Of a stretch of DNA of 64,000 nucleotides, positions 30,780 through 44,170 are shown piece after piece (the stretch's first letter is position 1; every line of letters starts with the position of its first letter). The stretch lies in contig CM056993.1 of assembly GCA_029891345.1 (NCBI GenBank), positions 278,458,016 to 278,522,015 of the forward strand, read 5' to 3'. Source of the stretch: Dryococelus australis. Lineage: Eukaryota > Arthropoda > Insecta > Phasmatodea > Phasmatidae. Both the position numbers and the translations under genes were made by a program. The notes beneath the pieces were generated by a model that was not told the DNA's origin, did not search any database, and saw only the letters and a program-made list of their open reading frames with translations.

Positions 30780-32860
30780 TTCACGTACACTAATTTTCTT
30801 AACACTGACATGTGATTTCAAGTAATAAAATTTCCCAATTTCACAATTAAAATTTAATATTTCCGACCAGAAACTATGATTTCCCTTAGAGAAGACTTAT
30901 ACATCATCAAAATGTGTTTGCTTAGTATTACGTGCAAAGCATAAATATACTTATTCCTTGCCTTGGGTGAAATATACATTGATTTGAGATAACTTCCATG
31001 CCGTATTTATTTTCACATTATAGTATGCTTAGTATAAAAGTACTAAAAAACCATTTGTAATATATAAAATTCCTATTCTGCCATGATTTAAATTTATAAA
31101 TAACATTTAAAACTGTATATAAAAAATGTGCATATACTCACATGTACAGTTTTGAATTAAGAAAGCTTACGAATTTTATTTAGAAAAACAAGCATTCCTT
31201 TTCTTTCTGGATTAAGTCAGATAGATGAAATGTTGGAATAGTTTATCGCCGAATAAAAACAATAGCAATTATACTGCTACCTGAAGTAAGATAAATTTAT
31301 TATTCTGTTTGTAGTTTTGTGTTGGTCATTTTCAAAGATTGTACACACACAAAACATGTAAAATATATATGAAATACTGATAGTAAACAGAAACGGTATG
31401 TAAAAAATCGAAATATGTACTTGCATTCAGAATACCGAACATAAGATAACTAAATTTTGAGAGTTCTAGAAATGTAACACGGCCGCAATGTATCCTTGTT
31501 AAACAGCTGCTCTGTCTATGAAGAAACAATGAGTGTAAACAAATGCTGTGATCAATGTAGCTTACCATTCCAACCTACCTTGTTTTTGTTATGGCAAAGT
31601 CATACTTCTGGGGCTCTGTTAAATTTATTGACAGCGGATTAGATGGGATTGGGAGAGACTTTTTAGTTTAACGTCTTTCATGAGACAGCGTTATTTTGCA
31701 CCTCTTCTTAGGAGACTATCATATTTAATAATACACTCTTTAAATGGAAGAGTCGAAAATTTACTCGATATTTTGTAAATTCGTGATTTGATAGGTATCA
31801 GTTGTACCGTCGACAGTCACTTGTTTAGCACTCGCGGCAATGCATTATTACATAAGCGTTGAAAAATATTTTTATCTTAACGTAATGCTTCAAAAGGTCA
31901 TAATATTTCTGCAAATATCACTGGAATGCTACGAATACGTTAATAAATAGGAAAATAATAAATTATGCAATAACAACTTTTAAAAGATTTAGTTGTTGTG
32001 CAATATGTAAACATAGCACAACACTTGTTTTTTAGAACATGCCTAGTATATTTCATGTAAAATGATTTGTTTTAAAAATAACTTTATTCACGCATTCGCA
32101 TGTTTTTAAAGTAAAAAACAAACGTGGCACTAATTTTGTCATTTCATATTTCTGCTAACATCCGCTATATACAAAATATGAAAAAACCAAATACGACACC
32201 ATTTTTGTATACGAAATCGGGTCATGTCATCATTTTGTTAACTAATTTCATATAACCTGTCAGTTTTAACAGAAAGAAAATGAGATAAATATGTAGTTAG
32301 TAACAATCCGAATATTAAACACGCTTGAGACATAAATATTTCTGGCAAAGTTGGTTTTCCGTACAATAAACATGTTATTTTTACGCTGCAAAACAGATCT
32401 GAAATAATAGTTTTCTATGCCATGGTCTGTTACAATTCTTACTACACGTTTCACTTCCATTGATACAAATTAATTAGCAGAATCATTAAATATATTCAAC
32501 ATTTCACCGGCTTTCCGAAACTAGCAATCTCACTGCAGAACGAAAACAGTAAAACACTGCTGCTTCGTGATGATTGGGAGAATGCCAGACCAAGCCTATC
32601 TTGTGTCGATATTATAACATTTCACGCATCGAACAAATATATTGATGCGCACATCATGATACTCAATACTTTCGATATGTCCCTATATCAAGGTAATGAA
32701 GAATCAATAGTCCCGTCTCTTAAGTAAATGTTTACTCTAAAATTCTTTCCCAGTATAGGAAATCGGTAAAAATCAAGGCATTTCCGTAAAATCGTAAAAA
32801 TGGTATGATTTCTGTACATTTTACAGAAAAATCGTAACAGTTTGCAAGTCTGCTTACTAG
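30780..32860. mobile_element. DNA transposon T, copy A, inserted in L3
   Basis: This block interrupts an alignment of L3 copies: sequence to its left matches 52.6-53.6 kb and sequence to its right matches 53.7-54.1 kb. Much of it recurs at 62.2-64 kb, but rearranged. 31190-31730 appears inverted at 63440-63960. 31900-32250 appears in the same orientation at 62990-63410. 32220-32590 appears inverted at 62330-62770. A minus-strand open stretch (32460-32266) starting MEVKRVVRIVTDHG has a related reading at 62406 (MAEKLVVRIAIEQH), hinting at a coding exon. The superfamily is not identified; an ATCGAAAGTATTGAGTATC motif near one end recalls some hAT elements. Confidence 0.6.
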
Positions 32861-32869
32861 GTTGGGGAA

Positions 32870-33620
32870 AAGGCACACATTCACTGCAGAGCAAGAAGAG
32901 ACAGAAGTTAGCTAGACTACACATTTCATTCCCAGGAGAATAGAAACATGGTGAACCATACTACTTCTTACCTCTACACTAGGTGTTCAACGGACTTTGT
33001 ACGAAAGCAAGCCAGGTGAATGTGTCTGTCAACTTGAGGAACTTGGCTTGAAGAGTGAACGAGAGCTGACAATTAAGAAGTTGTGAAAACAACTGGACCC
33101 TAATTGTGGCTTGTAGTCCTGAGGGGCCCCAGGGCACCACGTGTTGTGTGTCACGTGTGGTGACGCTTGTCTGCAAGTGTCAGGGGGTGGCAACAATTCT
33201 TCGGCTGCTGTTTTAGGGAAGGCGTCGTCAACTGAAGAACTAGTAGAAGACCGGAAGGTCTAGGATAGTCCTGAGGAGGGAAGTGGCTGTGCAGTGGAGA
33301 GCCTTAGTATGACTTGTGCTGAGGGGAGCTACATGGACATCTGAAGTTGGCTATTGAGGAGGAGCGGGGTTGGCAGAGAGTCTTAGCACTCAATGGTGCT
33401 AGGGTAAGTTGACTTGCCTGACTGGCATTTCCACGACATTATATTCCTCTTGGCTGGAGGGGTACCATGTGCTTCGTTCACGCTCTGTAATCTTCGGCCA
33501 ACTCCCCTTCAGGTTCGGGCTGGGTGCTGCCACTGCTGCTATCTCTTGGCAGGGTGGTGGCTGGGGTTTTGATTGTGGTAGCAGGATGCATCTGCTGTTC
33601 GCTTAGGGGAAAACTCTTGC
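32870..33620 (+). repeat. LTR-like repeat L3, copy 1, second part
   Basis: It continues the L3 alignment: GAATAGAAACATGGTGAACCA matches GAATAAGACACGGTGACCCA near 53712, and the blocks GGCTTGAAGAG and GAGAGCCTTAGTATGACTTGT match 53.8 and 54.08 kb. The order is the same as in copy 2. Confidence 0.6.
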
Positions 33621-33629
33621 CTGTCCACA

Positions 33630-33780
33630 GCTGCTTCTCAGTATGTTTACAAGTTGCGGGGGCGACGACATGGGTTCCAATCATTACGTGTGTGCTGGCC
33701 TTGGAGGCGGCCTGTTGGGGTTCGATTCCCTCGCAACAAGAGAATCCACTGTATCACAAACTTCTGAATTTATGCAGCAA
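33630..33780 (+). mobile_element. SINE-like fragment with a tRNA-type B box
   Basis: GGTTCGATTCC at 33719-33729 is an exact RNA polymerase III B-box consensus. It is preceded at about 30 bp by an A-box-like TGTGTGCTGGCCTTGG. The body does not clearly match the other SINEs here, and I see no tail repeat. It could be a tRNA pseudogene. Confidence 0.4.
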
Positions 33781-35824
33781 CATTATGAATTTGAACATTT
33801 TTACACAGCACACATTAACACTGTTTGGGAGAAAAACATGTATTTATACATATCTATGGGCAATTAACAAAATGCCACAAACTGTAACAGACCACTTAGT
33901 GCATATGTGTGCACACATGCATGTGTGCATTCACACACATGCTGAAGGTCTCAAATAGTTCTGTTTTGCTGTTACTAGAGAAGTTGTGTGATAAATAATT
34001 GGCAAAACAAAGCACCCACAACATATTTCATATTACCAATGCAAAATTACACATTAAACACTCCAACATATTTGTTTGCTGATATCAAACTTTAATAACA
34101 GCCATCATTTCAATAAAAACAATTTTACAATTTTCCAGCATACCTCTGTTGATAAAATTTCACACACAAATATGATGTACAGTACTTAAAATTAGTAGCA
34201 CACTATTGTCAATTCTGAGCCCATAAAGGCAGTAAACAGAGGAAAAAAATATCCATTTTATTCCTAGCTGGTATGCTGAATACAATTAAATTCATAATAG
34301 GACTTAACATACTGAATGAGCAATATGTTGCAGCAAAAACCCGTGAAAGGTTACAAAGTAAAAACAATATATTCTGCAAAGGTGTGAGTTTCAGACAAAC
34401 TAATGGTACATATAAAATTAGCAATGTACTGATAGCATACAGTTTGTAACAAAAATGTACATTGATGTCACGTTTATGAAATAATTTTTTACAGTAAATA
34501 CAGCAACCCAAACTGAATAAACGGCAAAATATTAACATTTTCCCTTAAATATCACTAGGCAAATTAAGAGATTAAATGTTTAAAACACTAAAAACTATAC
34601 AAAATACAGTACTATGAAAACAAGAAGTACATCTTTCCACAAGAAAATTTACATGACAACATGACTATGTATGGCACTTTTCTACTAAAATTGTTAGATA
34701 AACTTTCACTATAAAACAAAAAAAAATCTATATTGATCTAATGATTTTCTGATTCACATTTGTTAATTACAATCTACACAAACAATTCAGAAGAAAATAA
34801 TAACAAAGTAAATGCAAGTATAAATATGAGCAAAGTACTAATTTTTCTTGCTAGTGCAGCATCTGTTTACATACACGGAAAATGCTTATGAAAATTTGTA
34901 AGTCTTGCAAAAAGCTTGCTATTATTGCACTATCTAAATACAGCAACTTCAAAAACAGCACAAATGAGTGCTTACTAGCTTGTACTCTGCACTCTGACAA
35001 GCAATACAATGTGGTACGCATAGGTACTAATAGTGTCTCATGAATTTGAACATTAAATCATTTTGATTTGTTTCCACTAGCAAAATATGCTCATTTGTGT
35101 TGCCCTTTGGGTTAGCTTAAGACTTTACGCTAAGTTTCAGTTGGATCATACAGTAAAAGTCATACTACAATTAAGGTATACAAGCAAGGACTAGATACAA
35201 CAAAAACATATTATTATCAACTAAAATTTCTGACCTCATTTAAGTACACATATAGATGTGCTCAGGAACTCCAAATAAAAATAAAATTCATACAACAGTT
35301 CATGAAAACTATACTTACTGCAGTGTTATGTTTCAGGTGGATTACTTAAGTTTTACAGAGTTTGTATGAGTGATTTACAACTATTAACAAAAGCAAAAAT
35401 TCAAACAGAAATTATAAATGAAAAATTACTTAACTTCCTTTCCACAACATCTCAACTTTCAGAGGACACAATTATTTTTCTCTAGGAAATGCAGTGACTA
35501 CAATTACCTGCAACTAAGATTCACATGCTATGCAAAGATTTTGTACATGTTACATGGACTGCTAAACTGCTGGAAATAGGGATTGCAAGAGCCGATACTA
35601 ACTGATTTATAGCTTTTTGCTGAAAAAACAACATTCACAGCAACGTAAATTTTGCGAGATTAGTGTGCATGTTTGTGTGAAAATGTCGAGCATCATCCTC
35701 TGCTATTTTGAGAACAATATTTTCCGTTCACATGTAGTGCTAATATCCAGTCATAATAAAAAAAGTTTAATTAGTAAATAAAACAGACCGATTTAGAATT
35801 GTTACCAAAAATGACTTTTCCCTC

Positions 35825-35840
35825 ATATATATATATATAT
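35825..35840. repeat. Short (TA)n tract
   Basis: Eight TA/AT dinucleotides in a row. Confidence 0.9.
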
Positions 35841-36374
35841 GCGTGGATTTTGTAGTAATTTTGAAATAAAATAATTTTGAAAAACCACTTGTAATTTATT
35901 ATAAATACTTTATATTTACCATTTACTTTAGTAAAAATATAATTTGCCCCAATTATTTTGTTATGTCCTACAATAAAATTATGGCTGATTAAATCAAAGT
36001 TGAAGTACTGCCTGTAACTTGTTTTGTAATTGCTGCTTATTATAAATTAAAAGGTACACATACATAACATCCTTTACCATTAACAACTGGAAAAGAATAA
36101 ACATTTAATGTACAAACACTTGTTACATACGTGTCCCTCACCCCAGCACCCGTTCGTCCCATCACCTGCATCACAGTTTGCTGTTTCTCCCAAACAGGAG
36201 AAAGAAAAAAAACAAGGGGGTGGGGGGGAATAACACTGTTGGTTGGTTCTGAGATGGAATATGGTTACCACTGATGATAAGTGACTGTCCCACCTTTATG
36301 CCCCCATGAGGAAACTTTAAAAGGCCATACTTTTTTGGGCTGATGACAACCGTGTATTTCAGGGTTTCTAGCGA

Positions 36375-36430
36375 CAAGCTCTTTTGAAATTCCTGACATT
36401 TCCTGGTTTTCTCGACAATCCCAGACATAT
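36375..36430. repeat. Fragment of MITE M3
   Basis: GAAATTCCTGACATTTCCTG followed by GTTTTC matches the right-hand part of the element at 51238-51612 (GAAATTCCCTGACATTTCCC). A second short match lies at 37685-37740 (TTCCAGGTTCC). Confidence 0.55.
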
Positions 36431-37493
36431 GTAAAGTTAACTCTTGCACGAGAAAAAATTATTTTGACATTTGACTCCTAAATATACATACGTATTTAAT
36501 ACTCTCAGAAGTACAATATATATTACTGCTTTCCAAGTATTCTAGGCAACATATACAGTAAGCCTACAACAATATTATGAAGACCAAAGACTGCAATGTA
36601 ACATAGTTGTGTAGGTACTTTTGCAAGAAGTTAGAAAATTCATATGAATGTTTTTTTTTTAGTCCACTTTCAATAAAATGGTTATACTATTTACAATGGA
36701 GCAGAAACATCTCAAAGTCAAAAAGAACTTTTATAAAATAAAACACTATAATATAGCCTCACCTATATTACATTAAAACATGTTATTACTATACTAATTC
36801 TTGAAGACTTGTATTTAAGAGTCCAGAAAAGCACTTTCCTTTTGTGCACCTTCCAAATGTTTTCCGCCCTAAAACTCTGTAATTTTAGCAGCTAGTTTAT
36901 GTTTCATTAAGATCACTTGCTCCTTTTACTAGGGTACCTTTTTCTACTGTTTCAATATAGAAGATTTATCAATGCCTTCCAATTGCACACACACTAACAT
37001 AAATTCTCATCTGGGTGATACGTGAGATTTCTAGCTGGTTTTCAACTACATAAGCATCGTTATTAATTGAGAACACCCTTTCGAGAGCAACACTGCCGAT
37101 AAGATGAAAATCATCTTAATGAAAGATGCCAAGTGATTGGTCTCCTAACGTGAACAAAAACTGATTTTAAGATGTTGAAGGTGCTACAGATGAACTGCTC
37201 CTTACAGTTGATGGTAAATTGGGAATGGTTCAAAATCTTCTAAACAAGCTCCTGAAGACAGTTTGATCATTCATTCCTGAATACCTCAATGTCTTTCTAA
37301 CACAGGTTTTCTCCATACCATAATGTTGCCTTGGTTCCAAAACCTACATCAGTTATTTTTGTGAGACAAGAGATTTGTTTTAAATAACAATAGCAGACAG
37401 TGACACGCATCAAACTTATCAAAATAGCATAGTTTCACTGAAAGCACCATGACCAATCAGCTGTCTTGCATTATAAGATACAGTACACGCATC

Positions 37494-37547
37494 ATGTCTA
37501 GGCAGATGGACTCCATAGTGTACAAGGGCGTCCATCTGCCTAGATGT
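37494..37547. other. Stem-loop with a perfect 15-bp stem
   Basis: TCTAGGCAGATGGAC at 37497-37511 is exactly inverted at 37530-37544, with an 18-base loop. Outward pairing continues for about four more positions if G-U pairs are allowed. The size is near that of a microRNA precursor, but there is no other evidence of function. Confidence 0.6.
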
Positions 37548-38884
37548 GGCATACAAACTATAGTTACATGTTTACAGTGGAGTATCATATCAGTTAAAGA
37601 ATGCACTTGCATTGTTTCTAAAAGAATTATGGAATGTTTTAATTCTGCAAAAAATATCACATAATACAACCCAAAAAGTTTCAGACTACTATTTTCCAAA
37701 ATTCCCTTGACATTCAGGTTTTCCAGGTTCCTAAACACCTTGCACTACTCCATGTGACACCTGATTTTGGCTCAACCCCAAAACACCAGGGAAGTGTTTC
37801 CCGAAAAAAATAATGCATGTGTTTTGTCATCATGTAGTAACCAGTGTCAAGTAAATATTCTTTATTGCATAGCAATTAAGCATGGCAACTGAGCATTGAT
37901 TATCCTACTGGAAAATTTTACTACGAAAGATAGGTTTTATGAGCAATTTATTTATATTACTAAATCATTCTCATATTTAAAAACATTTTCACATAGTTAA
38001 AGCTAAAAGACTGCTCATGAAATGTAACATGAATTATTATACATAATTATTAGAGTTGTGTTTTGAAAATTGCAGAGTTAATTTCAAATGTTTTGCTATA
38101 TATTTTTCAAAATTGACTATGTACTTTTATCTTTTAGTGTAATATGTGTAATAATTTGCTATGCTTTGGGCTTTAATACTGTTATTTGTTATTTCCAAGT
38201 GTTTTTTTTCCCCATCTTGACACATTTTATGCTGTATGTTGGAGTGCATGCCCATAACTGGCACTCTGTATTTAGGCATTACAGGAGTTAGCAGTGCCAC
38301 ACTGGCCCTCTCTAAGCACTTCAAATTTTGCCAGTCATGTTACGTTACTGGAGTCGCCTACGTTTTCCTTGCCTGCAGTTTGCACCCCTCTCCCACAGAC
38401 TATTCTGCCCCGGGAGTTTAATTTTATGTAATTTTCTTTACATGCCACGTGCTGATTTTAATCAGAAAGCATAGGCTACCGACAAGCCTTACAGTTGGAT
38501 GCATTTACCATGGAACTGTATTTGAAGACAATGTGTGTGTGTCTTTATTTCTGCACTATATCCACTTCACATATGCTTGAGGGTGCTGGGACCCACTCCC
38601 TACAAGTGCGTAATATAAATAAGTCGTATACTTTTGCACCGTTAATTAAAAATGTATGGGATGTCCCAACCAACTCCATTTACCACAAACAGCATTGGAG
38701 ACATTCACATTTCCGCTTTTATATCCATCACCAGCATAAATCACACTATGAACGACATTGCGGAGGGCAGCCACACGCTTTTTACCACATGACCCACAAC
38801 TAACCAGTCTCATACTTATGAAGAGGTGACACACACAACCTGACAAAAACTTTACCTTGGCAGAAACACCTCAGCCTACAGCCC

Positions 38885-39165
38885 AACCAACTGGGGCTAA
38901 GGTTGTGTGGTGGTCACAGTACTCACCTTCCATCGAGGTGAACCGGGTTCAATTCCTGGCAGCGTTGCTCCCTGATTTTCGTGTGTGGAAATTGTGCCGG
39001 ACAATGCTGCCGATTGGCGGGTTTTCTTGCCCTTACATTCTGGAGTTGCTCCATATTCACCTTACTTCCCCTCATTGGCTCTCAAACCTGGTTGTTATGA
39101 GCCGCTCAAATGTCTTCACTCCAATATATACCAACTCTCTGCACACTAGGACAGTGCGATAACCA
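38885..39165 (+). mobile_element. tRNA-derived SINE
   Basis: It contains an A-box-like TGTGGTGGTCACAGTACTC and the B box GGGTTCAATTCC (38946-38957), about 35 bp apart as in a tRNA. A body follows that includes GGGTTTTCTTG and CTCCA blocks shared with 39740-39960 and 48435-48560. The tail is diverged. Confidence 0.65.
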
Positions 39166-39739
39166 TGCTGATTTATATTGTTATCAGTACGATATATAAC
39201 TTCTAGAAAGTTTTGAAAATTGATGGCGATATATCACAAATATTACTTATACAATTGTCAGAAATATTGTTAATATGAAACTGAAATGCTATCATACTTA
39301 TCAATACTGCAAATATAGTTTGTACTGACATTTCAAATACTGAAATCAGAATATGTGTAATTATAAATAAAACACCACAAAATCATGAACGTTACGTATA
39401 GCTGCAGTTGCATATCACTAATGCAGTGTAAAGCTAACATCGCAATACACTATAATATTGCTGTACATTGGTGAACCATTTCACAGTTACAATATTTACA
39501 AAATATTGTCTTATGACCAACATATTGCAATATCACACAGATTTAGTGCACACGTATTACACATTGCATTCCAATTATAGAAAAGTTTCATAGCCGTAGG
39601 TTAGATAATAACAAGCTTCTTGTATGTGTAACCTTCAAACTGAACAGGGAATAGTGGTTTTTTATAATGTATTCAAGCTGCTAAAGGAATATGTTACTAA
39701 ATACTAATATGCTGGGAGGTTTTGGTAGACGTGTTTAAC
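39166..39739. other. No gene recognised
   Basis: AT-rich interval between two SINE copies; nothing further is seen in it. Confidence 0.5.
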
Positions 39740-39960
39740 AGCAAGATCTTGAGCTCCGATGAGGGTGAAATGAAGTGGCGATGGAGCAGTGGTGGAAAGC
39801 AACAGCATGGAAAATGGGAGTGCTCCAAGAAAACCTTCAGGCCAATGGCGAAAAAGCGAAAATCTGGATGACCGCACTGGGAATTAAATCCTCTTCGCTT
39901 TGGTAGGAGGCAAGCACATAGTCTGACTGCTACATCACTGTGGCCCCATTCAATGCTGAT
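39740..39960 (-). mobile_element. tRNA-derived SINE, reverse orientation
   Basis: On the minus strand, GTAGCAGTCAGACTATGTGC (A-box side) is followed by GGATTTAATTCCC (B box), then the body with GGTTTTCTTGGAGCACTCCC. It is the same family as 38885-39165, in the opposite orientation 0.6 kb away. Confidence 0.65.
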
Positions 39961-42068
39961 AAAAAATTATTCATTCCATATTTTGACATTAAGGGTCCAT
40001 GTATTGAAATATTTTCTGTGAAATCTTTGTTAGTGTGTAAACACATGTCTTGGTAAATAAACATTCTGGAAATGCAAAGATTTGCAAGAAAGGATAAAAA
40101 AAACCTATTGTCTATATCGCTATCTTTTTACTTTTATCATATTAAGTGTATTAATGGAGAAAAAAAATTGTGAAAGTGGTCAAATATCACATTTTTAAAG
40201 TTTGCCTATGAGTTTCTTTAAGCGGTAAGAGAAAAATACGATTATACACAGGGAGTTTGGTCTGTGTACTTTCATTACGTATAATAAAACCCCAATGTTA
40301 CAGATCTAGTTTATACAGTAAAGCATTAGGATGGAAACACTTCATGCCTTGCGCGTAGGAGCGATAAGTCGCTAGGGGTGTTAGTGTTGCCCGTATCACT
40401 CCCTCGCTTTTTGACCTTGGACGCACAGCTACATAGTCCTCTTAATAGCCTTTTTGAATAAAATTCTAATGTTCCACACAATGGTTAAGTTTGTTAAATG
40501 TGACCTTTTAAAGGAAGGTGATAACGCTTATCCACTTTTATCAATATCAGTTTTAACCAACTCGCCCTCCTATTCTTCAAAGCCTTTCCACACCTTTTAA
40601 AGTCCTCAACCTCCTTCTGTAGTAGTACTTGTGTCCTACCACTGTGTTTGATGGTAATTTCAATATGTTTACCTGCTTTCTAGAAAATTTCTTCTACCTG
40701 TTTTTTCACAGTTTTCTCAAGATTTTTTCTCCATCTTGAATTCTACCTTTCACTGGTTCAAGTTTCACACTTGTTTGTCTTTAGCCAGTTTATTATCCTT
40801 TGCTAGGTTTTGCTTTCCTCTTTTTAAAATTTTCTTTTTCAGTTCCAAATAAGCAATGCTGGTCATAATTATAAGTAACTACAACCAGCAAAATTTTATA
40901 GGGTTATGGCCTCACCAACTTTGGTTAGTTACCATAAATTTTCATGCATGAGTAGTTGGTTGACTTGGCATCTAATATTATTGAACCCACTACAGCAAAT
41001 GGATATGTAAAGAAATGTCTAGCGCAAAATCTGTACTGCAGTGACAAAGATAAACATGCCTTTCTAGCTATTCTTAGGAATTATGAGAAAAACTGACTCC
41101 AGAATAGTTAAGTATGTATATTCCAGGCATACTTTTCATGTTGAGAATACCCAAGCCCAAGAAGTTATTGTAAAGTATATTCTTAGTCTAATCTTCCAGC
41201 TCTGAGAGTTTGGTTACAGCCGACCAGTAACAGTTAATGCTGCTGTTACTTTACCTGAAGAAAGAGGCTGCAATGTCTTCTGAAAAGTTGCAACAAAATA
41301 CGACAGTGACATAGTTACAATCTGTATGCTACGAAAATTCAGACAATAGCTGCGAAAGCCTGCAAACTTTATCAACCCTGAAATTACACGTTTCCAAAAC
41401 TACGTTTTGACTGTGACAGTTCTGATTGGATTTGGGAAAATTCCTCAAATCTGGAAGGGCAATCTTTAATACTATAGTCCATTGAAATGACAAAATTGCT
41501 GATGGTCCCATTAAACTTTTCTTGGTTTGGGAAGCATTATAAACAAATCACACACATATAATTGTAAGTTTAGAGCTGTGTACTGTAAATGCATTACAGT
41601 ATCTTCTTTTGCAAGATGTGGAACATTTATATTTACATTTGGTCCTTTTGATCAATTTGTGAGTAATATCTGTCTGATTCGCAAATCACTGATAACTGCT
41701 TACTAAGCTGATGGTGCTTTGCCTGTTGCCTTACCCAAGAAAAAAAAATGTATATTTGAATAATCTTATAACTGGAATTTGACATATAAATCATTCTTTG
41801 GGAAATTTTTTCCTGGGAGTATAAGTGGATTCATCACACTGCTTTAGTTTGTGATGTGATTAATAAATCTTAAACCATTCTTTTCTATAAAATAAGGTCC
41901 AACACAATCCACTATTATGTACTTATTATTTTCTGAAAACAGAAAAATTCACAGGAAATGCCAAAATAAATATTCTCTAAACATTATCTGTAAATCCATC
42001 AGGCAATGAAGCCAAAAATATATGAAGTAGATCTGAAAGGCCAAATTACTTCAGCTCATGTAAGTTAG
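39961..42068. other. No gene recognised
   Basis: AT-rich, non-coding. A short GC-richer patch at 40340-40440 has no recognised motif. Confidence 0.5.
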
Positions 42069-42070
42069 TA

Positions 42071-42745
42071 CCGTATTTACCTGAAAGGACGACTACCCCT
42101 TCCTAAAAAAAAATATTTTTGAGGGAAAAATATTTAAACCTGAATTCAAGACAACCCCTGTGAAGTGCTGAAAAAAATTAATTGGGGTTGAAAGTATTTT
42201 TACATGAATTTATGACAAACCCTTAAAGAAGAAATGCTATTATAGAATAATATATATTGTATTTACTTTTAAAGAAAAGTTAATCACAATGAAATAGGTG
42301 CGTCTAACCTGGCTATGAAGTAGCAGCATCTTTCTTACACTGTAAAACTTTTGTGAGTGTTATATATCTATTCGTAACTTGAGCCATTTTGCTTCCCAGC
42401 AAAGCACTTGCTCTTTACCAGGGAGACATCAGATAAGGGGACCCTTGTCAAAGTTGACAGGTACAGCTAAGCACTACAAAAATAGGTACAACCATAGGAC
42501 ACACTGTATTTAAGTATGAAAAGCCAATGCCAAAATCCTATGTCTCATGGCACGCCAATTTTGGAGGACTAACTGCTACCTGAGTAAAAAATTATGAATA
42601 GAAGCCCGTATTAATTTTGTGCATGTAAAAGAAACTTAAATAATGAACTAGCAGCATCCATCGCACATTTATGGTATTTGTGCCTAGGTTTTGAATTGTA
42701 GATGACCCCTTATTTTTCTATCCCTTTACTGTCGGGTAGATATGG
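42071..42745. mobile_element. MITE M1, copy 1
   Basis: The ends CCGTATTTACCTGA (42071-42084) and, reverse-complemented, CCATATCTACCCGA (42732-42745) form an imperfect TIR. TA lies on both sides (42069-42070 and 42746-42747). Subterminal blocks are also inverted (GACTACCCCTTCC near the left end, GATGACCCCTTATT near the right). The end sequence resembles a widespread animal repeat beginning CCGTATTTAC. There is no coding capacity. Confidence 0.75.
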
Positions 42746-42747
42746 TA

Positions 42748-44170
42748 ACTTCACTTAAACTGTACAATATTAGTGCACCAAACAGCAAGTAAAGATTACA
42801 CTGGTGCCAAGAAAGAGATAATCTCTCCTGAGAATTCAAATCTGACTTTGTACTCCATGTACCTGCACAGGGCTCTTCACGTACAATCAAATCAGGGGCT
42901 GCATACGCGTTCTTCTGTTTATATATGTACATATACAAGTTCACACACACACACACACATGCCCACTTATACGTGCACACACACACAGCTGAAGTTGGCT
43001 GGTTAATGGCATAAAATAAAAAAATACAAAACTCAAAAACTGATACAATCTTATAAAAATATCTTAAAGGTAGACCAAATAAAACAAAACAATGCTAAAA
43101 ACAGTGAAATTGTTTTCAATGTGACCAGTGAGATTGATTTTGACATTTAAGTATTATTGCAGGAATGTCAACAGCTAAACAGGGTGCAGCTGAGAATAAA
43201 TACTCCTGTAGTGGTTCTATAAGCTAGTGACTACAGTAGTGCTTCTCTGTTGAATGCTACTAAGGGCATACCACATTATGAGCAGACTGGGAACATCATC
43301 TTGATAAAGAACTCACAAGTCTATGATGTTTATGTTTGGTGAAAAATGTGAAATATTACAGTAGAACAAAGCAACAATAGGATATAAAGAATGATTTATG
43401 GAAGTTACTTTAACAGTACTTGTCCAAACTATTTAATAACACAATATGAACATCATATCATGTGGCTTTCTGAAGCTGAGATGCATGGTTTACATAGGAA
43501 AATACCATTTCATTGCATAATGGTCACAATGGCATAACACTTGTGGCATTAGTTACTATTAAGTGCTGAAAAGAATTACAATTTTTTTTACTGCCTAAAT
43601 TTGCAGTCTTTCCAGCAGTGCACCCAAGTTAGAATGTGTAACCCACATTCCAACATCCTTGCACAAACAAATTTGTGGGGAGGGTGATTCGATCAGCCAC
43701 CCTTAACAAAATGTGGGGGGTACGAGTCAAAATGGTTTAAGACAAGACACATTGCAGTTGAAGGTAGTCAAAAATGAACGAACGAAGTGTTTTTGCCTCC
43801 CCTCACAAAGGGCGCAAATTTAACCCTGTACAGAGGCTATCAGCCTCCCACCGGACAGCCGGGAAAGGGAGAATGCAAGAACCTCATGCAAAGATATCCA
43901 GTGACAACAAAACACTTTCTCACCTCATGCAAGGCATGTAAGGAGAGGAAAACAAGGTCGCACTGCAACTGCCAAAATGGAAAGAGAGAGCACAGTGGAT
44001 GTTGCGTTTATTGATGGGAAGTACACTCCCCATTACTGGACGTTTCTATAAACACACAATTTAAGGAAAATCTGCATCGTTTATGTTTTTTCGTCAAGTA
44101 TCTAACCAATGATTTACTTAGTTTTCAAGGTAATTTTTAGTTAAAATGAAGACCATTATACAATGAAATA
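42748..44170. other. No gene recognised; contains (CA)n tract
   Basis: AT-rich DNA with a CA microsatellite at 42941-42959 and shorter CA stretches after it. An open reading at 43787-44014 is Cys/Lys-rich near its end (SCKACKERKTRSHCNCQNG), but I do not recognise it and it may be chance. Confidence 0.4.

Larger units (their letters stand above)
33781..38884. other. Long AT-rich stretch without genes
   Basis: About 5 kb of AT-rich DNA. It holds a (TA)n tract at 35825-35840, two short pieces of MITE M3 (about 36375-36430 and 37685-37740) and a hairpin at 37494-37547. Open frames here reach about 109 codons but show no coding character. Confidence 0.55.

Noticed and set aside
34209-34538. 109-codon minus-strand ORF with hydrophobic, Cys-rich translation
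   Set aside because: The composition is what AT-rich non-coding DNA gives; there is no conserved motif, splice context or neighbour.
43787-44014. Cys/Lys-rich ORF as a possible zinc-binding or secreted peptide
   Set aside because: The Cys spacing fits no family I know, there is no signal peptide, and no supporting context.
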